In this document: one piece after another, positions 1 through 9,822 of the stretch
How positions within the stretch are numbered: position 1 is the first letter of the stretch
Layout: each line of letters starts with the position of its first letter
NCBI GenBank assembly: GCA_016490735.1
Contig: JAEMWC010000661.1
Location: 407,501-471,500 of the forward strand
Direction of reading: 5' to 3'
Length of the DNA: 64,000 nt
From: Pachyseris speciosa
Taxonomy: Eukaryota; Cnidaria; Anthozoa; Scleractinia; Pachyseridae
Notes under the pieces: model-generated
Told to the model about the DNA's origin: nothing
What the model saw: only the letters and a program-made list of their open reading frames with translations
Databases searched by the model: none
Made by a program: the position numbers and the translations under genes

Positions 1-2170
1 TCATCCCAATCGGTGCGCTCATCACAAAATACTTGAAATAAGACCTTGCACTGTATAGTAAATGGGCTCAACAGTCCAAGCGGATCAAATATTTTAGCCG
101 AAATCTTCAGCAACGATCGCTTTGTAGTCGGAAGCAACTTAGCTTGTTCTGAAAGATCAGACAAGTCAAACGTGAACTCATCGGTTGCAAAATTCCAAAT
201 CGAGCTCAACACCTTGACAATATTGCTGTCAGCGGTCTTGTCGTCATTGACTGGTGGTCCTGTTGTGGCCTTTACATAGGATTCATCTTCTTCGGTGACG
301 GACTTTACGTCTTCGGATACAGATAGGGGCGTCACTCCCTCGGTTGATCGGTTGATTGCCTCTCGTACAACGGTCGAGTTAGTGTTCCATTTTCGCAAAT
401 TTAATCCACCTCGCTGTATAATTGATTTGGACTTCGAGTACAAATCCAACACCTCATCGTCGTTCGCTTCTCCGGTAACGATCTAACGAGTTCATCCACA
501 TGCAGGGAATTCTTTAACCGCTCGATCAATTCCATGTTGAACTCCTCTGATAGTTGCGCATCTAAATGGTGTCGAATCGTCGATCCTAAAATGGCTGGCG
601 ATGGTCTCAGTCCAAACACCAGTCTCGTAAATCTTAAATGTTCAATTTCGGAATTCAGGTCGCCAGGATCCTTAAACCACAAGAATCTCAGCATGTCCTT
701 GTCGGTTTCGCTAATTCCAACCACCAGAAAGGCCTTCTCGATATCGGCTGTCAGACCAATTTTGTGCTAGCGAAATTTAACAAGAGTGTCAAACAACCGT
801 GGCGTATAATTAGGACCAGTTTGCAGACAATCGTTCAAGGAGTGATTGCGTCCAGGTGGGTTAGCTGATCCGTCGTACACGATTCTCAACTTAGTCGTTT
901 CTCGATTTCTTCGGATCACACCATGGTGCGGTAAATAATGCACAGTTTCGCTTTCGTTGACTTCGCCTTGCTCTGCGGGAACCTTTTCCACAACTTCCTG
1001 TCTAATTTGATCTTCAATGATTCGATGGTATTCCTGAATAAACTCTGGGTCCTTCAACAATCTTCGTTGCAGAGATTTGAGACGATTTACACACAGTTCG
1101 TAATCACTCGATATGACAGGACGATTCTCCTTCCACGGGAATTCTACTTCGTAACGTTCACCATTAAATCGCACATTGTCGTTGAAACAATCGGTTGACT
1201 GCTCGCATTCCAATTCTCCCTTTATTCCGATAGCTTCAGTTTCCCAGAACTGCTTCAAAGTGTCAACGAGGGGGTCTTGGGTGTGGTCGAACAAATCATT
1301 GCTGTTGCCCGATATGATCAGGTTTGTCACAGTTGTTTCAGAACTAGTAGCGAACTCCGTTGGTTCTGAGAGCAGCCATCCGAATTTACTATTGATCGCA
1401 GTAGGACCAAAGTCTCCGCGCACGATTTCATTGGTTACGAAGTCCCAGTAATAGTCAGATCCAATAAGGACATCAATCGAATCTTGAGAATCGGAGCAGT
1501 CTGCTAATTGCAATCCCTGCAAATGCGGGTAGCTGTTTGCGTCTACGCTTGTCGGGAGCGGAGAACAAATAGCTGCAAAACTAAGGACCGAAACCTCCGC
1601 AGTCTCGTCGTTGCAGCTCTCAAGATGCAAAGTTACAACATCGCATTTTTGTTTTCGAAAGTTCCTTACTCCAAATGTGTTGAGGTGAAGGGTTTCCGTC
1701 TTTGTGGGTTTCAGGCTTAGCCTAGACTTAAGACTATCCGTTAAATATGAACGTTGGCTACCACAGTCGAACAATATTTTCACCCTTGTGGATTTCGACC
1801 CATCTTGATTTGTTGTGAGTGCAGTTGCGGTTTGCAATAAAACGTGTCCCTTCGTTTCAGAACTGGCGGTTGTTGTGATTCTCTGAGGTTGTGTGTTCGC
1901 TGCGTGACCATGCATTACGTGACCTTCCATTGCGTGACCATCCATTGTGTGACTTTTTGTTACGTGACTCACGAGAGTCTGCGTGTTCTGCGAATACTCG
2001 CTTGGGGTAGATGACTCTCTCGGTGAATACGTTTGGCGACACAGGAACTGATGATGTTTTCCGTGGCAACGCCGACAGTCCAAACTACACGAACTGCTTT
2101 TATGACCGAATCACAAGCAAACAAAACATCTTCGTTCTCTTCGGAGGATTTCCAAACGAGCTTGCAGGCT
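1..2170 (-). pseudogene. BEL/Pao pol remnant: CCHC knuckle, aspartic protease, reverse transcriptase
   Basis: The frame read from about 2170 down carries a knuckle region (CFVC, then CRRCHGKHHQFLC), a linker, and the Pao-type protease motif LFDCGSQRSYL near 1765, where the catalytic triplet reads D-C-G rather than the usual D-T/S-G. RT follows, with RIVYDGSA near 890 and FGLRPSPAILG near 600. The RT catalytic box, normally YVDD, reads HVDE near 495. Breaks: an in-frame TGA just upstream of the second knuckle, an in-frame TAG at 767-769, and a frameshift near 480, after which pol continues in another frame (SAKIFDPLGLLSPF) to the left edge. It would have made the element's replication polyprotein. 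Confidence 0.8.
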
Positions 2171-2354
2171 GAAAGCACGCGACCCTCGCCAGCTGGAACC
2201 CAAATTAAATGTGCTTATTGTCGTGGCGGTCATTATTCAGCATCTTGTGATCGTGTTACCGGCGGTAACACGATCACAAGAAGCTGAATAATGACCGCCA
2301 CGACAATAAGCACATTTAATTTGGGTTCCAGCTGGCGAGGGTCGCGTGCTTTCA
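2170..2354. repeat. Near-perfect palindrome inside the gag knuckle
   Basis: Two arms of 92 bp (2170-2261 and 2263-2354) are reverse complements around base 2262, with very few mismatches. The right arm is the native gag sequence on the minus strand (CAYCRGGHYSASCDRVT). The left arm is an inverted extra copy, so the same knuckle can be read on both strands. Gag continues beyond the left arm as if the left arm had been inserted. Confidence 0.9.
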
Positions 2355-3212
2355 TTAACTTTAGCGATAAGAGCTGCAGCAGACGGTGTTTTCATCTGAT
2401 TGTATGTTTGTTTAGGTTTGTCAGCGTTCACCTTTACACCTTAGCTAATCTTCCTGTCGAATCACATTCAGTATGTCAGACATTTGCCAGACCTCTTGAG
2501 CCGTGATTCTAGCGACTTGAATTCGTACTTCTTGCGGTAATTTGGACATAATCACAGTAATTAAGAAGCTTCCATACTGGTTAGAACTGACACCAAGGGA
2601 CTCAAGACCGCGCACGTTTACACTAATCTTGTCACACACGAATCGTAGCTGTGAAGCCTTGTCGCTAGTACACGCAGGAATTTTCAGCAACTCAGCCATG
2701 TACGTTGAAATTATGTTCTGGGGCCTTCCAAAACGATTCTGCAAAATTTCAATAGCCCGATTGATAATTCACGTCTGTTCGAGTCAATCCTTGTATAGCG
2801 CGGGCTGCTTGGCCTTCCAACAACGAATACAAATGATTTATCGATCGGGCTTCGATATGGAACTGTAGAAGCTATCCCAAAAAGTCTGCCACTGAGTAAT
2901 TTCACCTCTAAACGTCGGTAGAACGAGCTTAGGTAACTTTGCCTTTGGATTAGCTAACGAGCTAAAGTTAGTTTGTTGAACCATACCTGCATGATCAGCG
3001 CTCCCCGATGACTGTGTGTTTCCAGAGTGTAGTGTGTTCGCGATCGAGTTCCCCGACGATTACTTGTTTCCAGCGTGTACTGTGTTAGCGTTCGAGCTCC
3101 CCGGCGCATGAATTGGGGGACTTTAACGTTACATTTGCGTGTTGATCTCCAGAAATAGGAGGCGTTTTAAGGGACACCAAGGGCCCATTAATTCCACCAT
3201 TTTCCTTGTTGT

Positions 3213-3659
3213 CAGGGGCACCCAACGACAAGTTTCGGTAGATATCAGTTCGGTTAAGGGTAATTCGCCTTGCGCTTTCGACGTCGATTAAAGAGTGCAC
3301 TCGGATTTTCGTAACTAAAACGTAGCCTAGAAGATTCGAAATTGAGAAATTATAACGCCTGAGGTTTTCGGAAAGGTCGTAATTGCTGTTTTTGGCAGTC
3401 AAAAACGTCAGCTAGCATTTTCGGAAAGAAAATATTTCCCTAGAAAGTTCGTGGAAAGTTAATTTCAGCTTGCATTTTCTCAAAGGAAGATTTTGTTCCC
3501 TAACATTTTCGGGCAATTAAAATTTCAGCTAGGGAATCCGAACAGATGAACTTCGTCTAGCTTATGAAAACATCGATTTAAATAGACTTCAAACACCATA
3601 CGGCACTTAAAAATGGCTTTCTACAGCTTTTGGTTGATTTGGCTCGTTGGGTGGCCCTG
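3213..3659. mobile_element. MITE family 1, copy A (447 bp), 6-bp TSD
   Basis: The ends are inverted: it begins CAGGGGCACCCAACGA and ends TCGTTGGGTGGCCCTG. It is flanked by a perfect TGTTGT at 3207-3212 and 3660-3665. It has no coding capacity. It is the uninterrupted version of copy B and lies in the gag of the BEL/Pao element. I do not assign a superfamily. Confidence 0.85.
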
Positions 3660-4387
3660 TGTTGTCGGACTTGTCGGCTAACGCATCCACGATCCTTCGT
3701 CGTGTTTCCAACGCCCTTTCGTTAATTTCGTACGATTCTTCTATTTCGAGTTCGATGTCTTCGACCTTACACGTATCGAGAATCGCTTCGGGAGCCCTTC
3801 GTCGAGGGATTTCACAATTTTCAACTTCTCTAATAACGATTCAGCCAGAGTTTTCAATCGTGGTCGATTCAGAAGACCTCATCTTCCAGCAAATCATCAG
3901 GGGCACCCAACGACAAGTTTCGGTAGACATATGTTCGGTGGAGGGTAGTTCGCCTTGCGCTTTCGGTGTCGATTAAAGAGTGCACTCGGATTTTCGTAAC
4001 TAAAACGTGGCCTAAAAGATTCGAAATTGGGAAATATTAGCCCCTGAGGTTTTCGGAAAGGTCATAAGTGCTGTTTTTGGCAGTCAAAAACGTCAGCTAG
4101 CATTTTAGGAAAGAAAATAGTTCTCTAGGAAGTTCGTGGAAACTCGATGGCAAACATGGCGGCCAGACACGCTTTTCCATGGGTGGTACTCCTTTGCCTT
4201 TATGTTGGGAATTATCGATGTCTAAGCAGTGATATTCGCTACCAACTGTCCGTTAACCACCCGAGCACTAGTGTAGGGGAGATTGATGGCTGGTTTCAAC
4301 TATTCCGGTGCTGCACGGCTGATAACGTTGGTGTCGGCAACTATGCTCGACATCGAAAGCGTCATGGAAATTTCTACTTACATGTAA

Positions 4388-6068
4388 GAAAAACTCTACT
4401 CTGTTAATGGCTCTAGTAGCTATCAAGTAACTCGACTGGCACTTTGCGGGGATATTCACAGCAACCCTGGGCCTGCACGGAAATCTACGGTTCCGAAATT
4501 TCCTTGCAAAGAGTGCGGGAAAGCTGTACGCAGTAATCAGGCTGCCATCTTGTGTTCTCAAAGCAGGTGTTGGTGTCATGCGAAATGTCTCCAGTTGTCA
4601 AGAGCCGGCTTCCAATATTACTTAGATCATCCGGATCTGGACTGGGTCTGTGCACTCTGTTTTCTGCCAAAACTGGCTCCGGAAGATTTTATGGATTCTT
4701 CATTAGAGTTTGCTTCTAGTTTGTCAGAATGCCCTGCCATTGTTGATCAAGGTGAATATGCAAATGATGGCCCTTTGAATTCATCGTCACGGATCGTTGA
4801 CAGTAGGCAAAGGGACGGGTGAGAATTGCTTATTATGCATTTAAACATTAACAGTTTGGAAAACAAATTCGAAGATTTGAAACTACTGATAAGCGATTTC
4901 AAGGCACAAGTCATTTTCTTATCGGAAACAAAAATTGATTCCTCATACCCAAGCAAACAATGTAAGATAGATGGCTATAATATATACCGCAGGGATCGTG
5001 TGAAAGGGGGTGGTGGTGTGATGGCGTAATTGTCTCCTCAAGTCTCTCATCTAAGAAGCTAAAGCTTCCGAGAAACTTTACCACTTTCGAGGCATTAGCC
5101 CTGGAATCAAAATTTGGAAGACATGACGCTGTTGTTCTGGGCATATATCGACCCCCGAAAGCGGTAGGAAAGGATTATTATAATAGATTGGAAAGTGATT
5201 TGAATGATATAATCTCTTGGGCATCCTTACAAAGGCAATTGATTGTAGTCACGGGCGATTTGAATATGGACAGGCTTAAACCAGTTGAAAAGGAAGGGAA
5301 GATCCTATGTGATTCTAAGTGTAACCAAGATAAATTCCAAGCTATGAGTCTGGGACCAAGACACAAGAAAAAGGAAATGAACTTAAATATAAAGGACATT
5401 AACATAAAATCAAGTCCTGGGATTGATCTTTTGGGGGTAGTAATTGATGATGAATTGAACTTTACTAAGCATATTAATAATGTCTGTATTAAGGGGGCAA
5501 GGAAAGTAGGAGTACTTATGAGGTTTAGGAACTTGATACCTACTGAAGCTAAATTAAGAATTTTCAAAGCTTAGTATACATTTTACCTCAGGTTACATAC
5601 TGTCATATAGTATGGCACCATTGTCGCTCGTCAGACGAGAGAAAGCTTGAAAGGCTGCAGGAGCGAGCATTGAGGGCTATTTACTGTGACAGGACTAGCA
5701 CTTATGAAGCACTTCTAGAGAAAGCAAGACTTCCAACGTTATGTAATCGCAGGCTTCAGGACATGGCCATATTTATGTATAAAGTTAAGACTAATTTAGT
5801 TCCATCATATATTTCTGACCTTTCTAGTTGGGACATGAGTAGGTACAATCTTAGGAATACAGAATTTTTTTCCTTACCAAGATGTAACACTGTTACATAC
5901 GGAAGACACAGCTTAAGGTACATGGGGCCTTACATTTGGTCGAAGCTCCATAAATCAATTAAAATGGCTGACTCTCTAACTGCATTTAAAAATCAAGTCA
6001 GGGCCCTCGACCTATCAAATTTTATGTCGAAAAATAACTGTCAAAACTGCAAGTTATGTAAAACTTAG
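4388..6068 (+). pseudogene. LINE polyprotein remnant: 2A-like, PHD-like finger, APE endonuclease, post-RT C-terminus
   Basis: From 4388 the frame reads into GDIHSNPGP (4448-4474), then a Cys-His cluster (CKEC, CSQSRCWCHAKC, CALC) ending near 4670, an arrangement like the PHD/RING fingers seen in cnidarian LINEs. After an in-frame TGA at 4820-4822 the APE endonuclease starts (LLIMHLNINSLENKF, FLSETKID near 4920). A one-base frameshift near 5029 moves the reading to LGIYRPPK and VTGDLN near 5250. Between about 5300 and 5340 the sequence jumps to the region after RT (LGVVIDDELNFTKHI), so RT is deleted. Another shift near 5575 leads to the last block (5670-6068), ending NCKLCKT. Not functional. 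Confidence 0.8.
4436..4477 (+). other. 2A-like ribosome-skipping motif (GDIHSNPGP)
   Basis: The frame reads LALCGDIHSNPGPA. The 2A consensus is D-x-E-x-N-P-G-P; here the E position is H. Such motifs make ribosomes skip a peptide bond before the final proline, and they have been reported in some APE-type non-LTR elements. Whether this variant is active cannot be told from sequence. Confidence 0.7.
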
Positions 6069-6197
6069 TTATTTATCAATTGTATATTGTTTGTACATAG
6101 TTTTTAGCTTAGTTTAAATAGTTTTTAAGTAGGTGTCCCCAATTAGTTTTTACTTGTAAAAACTAGAACGATTGACACGTTAATAAAGTTATTATTA

Positions 6198-6255
<58 letters not shown>

Positions 6256-6558
6256 TTTCAGCTTGCATTTTCTCAAAGGAAGATTTTGTTCCCTAACATT
6301 TTCGGGAATTAAAATTTCAGCTAGGGAATCCGAACAGATGAACTTCTTCTAGCTTATGAAAACATCGCTTTAAACAGACTTCAAACACCATAAGGCACTT
6401 AAAAAACGCCTTTCTACAGCTTTTGGTTGATTTGGCTCGTTGGGTGCCCCTGAATAATGTGCTTCGTTCTCAAGCTTCGTCAATACAGTTCGATTACCAC
6501 CGCGTTTAGCGCGAGACCGCGCTAATTCCTCGCTCATTTCGTCGATTGTGTGTTCACC

Positions 6559-6576
6559 GCCCCACGTTGGGCGCCA
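6559..6576 (-). promoter_or_regulatory. Retrotransposon primer binding site, tRNA-Lys type
   Basis: On the minus strand this reads TGGCGCCCAACGTGGGGC, which I recognise as the 18-base primer site complementary to the 3' end of tRNA-Lys1,2. It lies 22 bases before the gag ATG, which fixes the orientation of the BEL/Pao element. Confidence 0.75.
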
Positions 6577-6610
6577 TTTCGAGTTCGTCCACCACCAATT
6601 TTAACTTGTT

Positions 6611-6880
6611 ACTCGGGCTGCCCGCGTCTCGCGCGGCGCCCGGGTCTAAGATTACTTCGTCGTCGAGTATCATCCACAAAGCTCACGTCCGGCGTTTCTG
6701 CGCAAGCGCTAACTATTTTTAACAGAGTGATGCCTGTTGTCACGTATCGGAAAATGTCGATTCACCTTGTGTCTTTTGAAGTCTGAACAAACAATATGTT
6801 AAGAGAAGTGTCTATGCGAATGTTTGCAAGTTCAACGGCGAGAAGAAAGCTTTTAACATGAGTAAACTTAACTCCAGATG
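6611..6880. repeat. Composite repeat copy A, left part (possible LTR)
   Basis: It starts with CGGGCTGC...GCGCCCGGGTCT and runs to CAGATG at 6880, where the large DNA transposon interrupts it. It continues at 15499. The same sequence is present at 26967-28841. It lies next to the primer site, where an LTR is expected, but clean LTR ends are not visible. Confidence 0.65.
6875..6880. repeat. 6-bp target site duplication CAGATG, left
   Basis: CAGATG directly precedes the terminal TATGGGGCGCCG of the transposon and is repeated at 15493-15498. The unoccupied copy of the target reads a single CAGATG at 27700-27705. Confidence 0.9.
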
Positions 6881-7855
6881 TATGGGGCGCCGATTGTAAA
6901 AAAAATTATTTACCTTAATTTTGTCATTTTTTTCATTATTTAATAAATAAAGTTTTATGATATGATACCACACAATACGCCAGAATGTATTTCATATAAA
7001 TTCATATTATTTGATGTCATGGCTTTATTATTTGATATAATAAATCATGATTTCATTTCATGCGTTTATGATTTGATATAAGAAACCATGATTTCAAATC
7101 ATGCGTTTATGATTTCATATCGTAAATCCTTATTTCAAATCATGCGTGTATGATTTGATATAAGAAATGATGATTTCAAATCATGCGTTTATGATCTGAT
7201 ATAAGAAATCATGATTTCAAATCATGCGTTTATGATTTGATATAAGAAATCATGATTTCAAATCATGCGTGTATGATTTGAAATCACGACTTCCTGATTT
7301 AAATATATCTTTCATATTTGATATCAGGAATCGTGATTTAACTTAATAAGTATGATTTAACTTAATACATAATCGGTGCGAGCCCATGTGACAAGTCACA
7401 AGACTATCCATTGCGCGGGAAAACGCAAACATGGCGGACGAACTGTCAAGGTCAATTGCTTCTGCCGTAACCCAGGCAGTTGAAAGGGCTGTCGAGGAGG
7501 CTCTATCACGTCTTCCAAGTCAGGGGATGACTTCTACAAGCTCAAGCTCCACCTCAAATCCGAACCCGATCTCGACCTCGATCTCCACATTGAGCTCAAC
7601 TTCAACTTCTCAACAGGTATGTACGTGTGCTCGCCTGCAAACTATCATTGTGTCGCGTGTGGTATTTAATAGATAATTAATATTTGGCCATTTTCATTTT
7701 TTTTCTGTCTTACTGTTGTCCTTGATGCTGGTTCCCTGTGGATTGCTTGTTGTTCGAGTAGCTATATTAAAGATGCGTTAGGAACGAAAATCCCCCGCTG
7801 ACTTTGTTGACAGTCGCCAAGTTATCGCTCTTCAACAACTTGAAACGTAACCCTA
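6881..7855. repeat. Left terminal inverted repeat of the IS3EU-like element
   Basis: About 975 bp. It matches the right arm in reverse complement: terminal AT-rich stretch, six 41-bp tandem units, ATG exon, donor, and intron start to near the shared CGCCAAGTTATCGCTC block. Both arms then diverge. Its ATG lies 550 bases from the tip against 591 on the right; the difference is one 41-bp unit. Confidence 0.85.
7030..7275. repeat. 41-bp palindrome-bearing tandem repeat, six units (left TIR)
   Basis: Units of 41 bp such as ATTTGATATAAGAAATCATG followed by ATTTCAAATCATGCGTTTAT. Each unit contains the palindromic core ATGATTTCAAATCAT. Units differ by a few bases. Subterminal repeats of this kind often bind the transposase; that role here is inference. 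Confidence 0.85.
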
Positions 7856-9632
7856 CATACGAACTTCTCATTGAACTTTATTTATATGGGGGATAGCTGA
7901 TAAAAGGTAAATCAGTGTCAAATGTTTACTACCGTTTCAGGACATATTACCTGTTTCTTTGTCAACGGCCAATAATGGACAGCAACCTCATTCGTTAAAT
8001 GAAGGCACAAGGTGAAATATCTTTCATTAATTGAACACTGTGTAATGTGCATTATACGATATAAACATACAAGCAGGAGCGGATCCAGAACGTTTAGGAG
8101 TTCGAGGAAATTGCTGCAGGGTGCAAGGCCCCCTCCCACCCCCCCCCCCACCCCCCTCCTCCCCCAAACGTAATGAAACGTTCAATTTTCCAGAAAGCTG
8201 CTAGCATTAACTTTTACATCATGTATTTGAAATGTATAAGGTTCTAAAAAAAAGGGATTAAAGTAACCCTTTCATTGAGTATTAGCGCTATGAAGGGGGT
8301 GGTCATATTTTCTGTCTTCAAAACTACAAGAAAAAAGGAGGGGCCGCGAGCCCTTCGGTCCTCCCCTTAATTCCGCCCACGACAGGTATGAAATTAAACT
8401 ACAATGGATACTGATTGTGAACATTCCTACCGCCTAAGTGTGCCTTTTCCAATCTTTTATTACAGTCATCAGAGAAGAGCTGGTAGGCCACAGAAGACAA
8501 TATCCAAGGAACTCTTGGAGAATCTTCTGATGTTGAAAGTCCCCATTTCGGGAGTGGCAAGTTTTTTTGAGGTATCGCGGCCATACGTTTACAAAGCAAT
8601 TCGGGATTACGGCATAGAGTATAGAAAATTTACCGAGTTATCAGATTCTCGACTCGAAGAGATAGTGGCGTCCGTTAAAGAGAATCATCCGCGTGCTGGT
8701 GAAGTGATGCTGCAGGGTCATTTACGAGCGCAGGGTTTACACGTACAGCGTAACCGATTACGTAGAGCCATACATCAGAGTGATCCCATGGGTGCAGAGG
8801 CGAGACGAAGACCACCTATTCGTCGACGTGTCTATTCGGTGCCATGCCCGAACTATCTATGGCACATAGACGGAAATCATAAGTTAATTAGGTGGCGCAT
8901 GGTTCTCCATCATGCCGTGGACGGCTTCAGTCGCCTCATTGTATTTTCCCGCTGTTCAGCAAACAACAGGGCTGCAACGGTACTCTCTCTATACCAAGAG
9001 GCAGTGCGACAATACGGACGTCCGTTCCGAGTCAGGACGGATCATGGGGGGAAAATGTCGCTGTCTGGAACGACATGATAAATGCCTGGGGCGAGGAAGC
9101 CAGACCCGTTGTAGTCGGCAGCTCCGTACATAACCAGCGCATCGAGCGCCACAATCGAGCCGTTAACGAACAAGTGTTTAGTGGCTTCAAGGAAGAATTT
9201 TATGATCTAGAGAGAGAAGGGATTTTGGATCCTTTAAACGAGACAGACATGTTTTGCCTGCAGTACATATACCTACCAAGAATAAACCGGAGACTGACAG
9301 AATTCACTGATGCGCATAACAATCATGGTGTGTCAACAGAGAGGAACAATTCTCCGGCTCAGTTGTTTTGGTTAAATCTCCATCTTACTGCCTTCAGAGG
9401 AGGCAGGTCTTCTGACGACGCTTGGCGTGGTATGAACGTCCGAGATTTGATGTCAAGCCAAACTCTTCCTCACGTTCAAGTTCCTGATACAACTAATCCT
9501 CTGAGCCACGAATCTTACCTCCAACTGCAGCGTAATGTGGACCCTCTCTCCTTGGCCAGCGCCAAAGATCTCTACCGCCGTGTTGTGCAAATGGTGGGAG
9601 AAATTATGCAACAGCAGGATAGCAATGACTAA
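7431..9632 (+). CDS. IS3/rve-type DDE transposase, two exons, one frameshift
   Basis: Exon 1 lies inside the left TIR: ATG at 7431, MADELSRSIASAVTQA, then a Ser/Thr-rich stretch. Exon 2 begins near 8466 after the acceptor CTTTTATTACAG. Two joinings keep frame: donor 7624/7625 (weak, AC-GTGTGC) to acceptor 8466, or donor 7616/7617 (strong, CAG-GTATGT) to 8473. Exon 2 has GRPQKTISKELLENLL and a helix-turn-helix-like region (VSRPYVYKAIRDYG), then the rve core. The acidic triad is D in WHIDGNHK (8869), D in RTDHGG (9040) and E in NQRIERHN (9144), about 34 residues after the second D. A run of six G at 9046-9051 is one base short, so the frame breaks; the rest (ENVAVWND to stop at 9630-9632) is in the next frame. 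This is a real loss or a homopolymer error. It cuts and pastes the element. Confidence 0.8.
8073..8391. repeat. Probable MITE with poly-C tract in the transposase intron
   Basis: It begins near AGGAGCGGATCCAGA and ends near CTTAATTCCGCCCAC, which resemble ends of common cnidarian repeats. A run of C and CCA lies at about 8131-8165. No clear inverted ends or target duplication were found. Confidence 0.35.
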
Positions 9633-9661
9633 ACGTGATGCAGATAGCAATTTGTTAACCC

Positions 9662-9667
9662 TTTATT
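9662..9667 (-). promoter_or_regulatory. Candidate poly(A) signal AATAAA for the HECT gene
   Basis: AATAAA on the minus strand lies about 155 bases after the HECT stop codon and just beyond the end of the convergent transposase frame. It could end the HECT transcript in the 190-bp gap between the two genes. Confidence 0.5.
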
Positions 9668-9822
9668 TTACTTTGCATTTTTTGTTTCTGGTTTGTAACA
9701 GCGCAAACCAGAGGTAGCCATTAGTCACAGCTCGTAATATTAAGTTTACTATAACTGAAGCTCGAAAACTAACTGGAAACCAAGTGGGGTGAGGGGGTGT
9801 GTATCAACCCATCCTGGTTTCG

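Larger units (their letters stand above)
4142..6253 (+). mobile_element. CR1-like APE-type non-LTR retrotransposon, internally deleted
   Basis: This block replaces about four bases of the MITE sequence shared by both copies. It encodes a 2A-like motif, a PHD/RING-like Cys-His cluster, the N-terminal part of an APE endonuclease, and the C-terminal domain that follows RT. The RT domain itself is missing. It ends with AATAAA at about 6182 and an (ATT)n tail from about 6190 to 6253, as CR1/L2-type LINEs with microsatellite 3' ends do. Confidence 0.85.
3898..6452. mobile_element. MITE family 1, copy B, split by a LINE insertion
   Basis: It has the same terminal sequences as copy A (CAGGGGCACCCAACGA at 3898; TCGTTGGGTGCCCCTG ending at 6452). 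Flanks are AATCAT at 3892-3897 and AATAAT at 6453-6458, a 6-bp duplication with one difference. The first 245 bases match 3213-3455 and the last 200 match 3460-3659. Between them lie about 2.1 kb of a non-LTR retrotransposon. Confidence 0.85.
2266..6537 (-). pseudogene. BEL/Pao gag remnant in three pieces
   Basis: The N-terminal piece starts at an ATG at 6537, 22 bases after the primer binding site, and reads MSEELARSRAKRGGNR. The middle piece lies at 3666-3891 between the two MITEs and is rich in acidic residues. The third piece (3212 down to about 2266) contains LPKLVLPTFRGEITQW and WDSFYSSI, typical of the Pao gag domain DUF1759, then RFGRPQNI and a CAYCRGGHYSASC knuckle. Stops occur, for example after SISKPDR near 2830. 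A palindromic duplication interrupts the knuckle at 2170-2354. Identification rests on remembered family motifs. Confidence 0.7.

Noticed and set aside
46..2287. Plus-strand frames across the first 2.3 kb
   Set aside because: Antisense shadows of the BEL/Pao pol and gag on the minus strand.
7030..7275. CRISPR-like array
   Set aside because: Units are contiguous 41-bp tandem repeats without variable spacers, in a eukaryotic TIR.
8404..8472. ATG at 8404 as the start of the transposase
   Set aside because: The codons after it read through a pyrimidine tract and acceptor (CTTTTATTACAG), so this stretch is intron; the TIR ATG is the better start.
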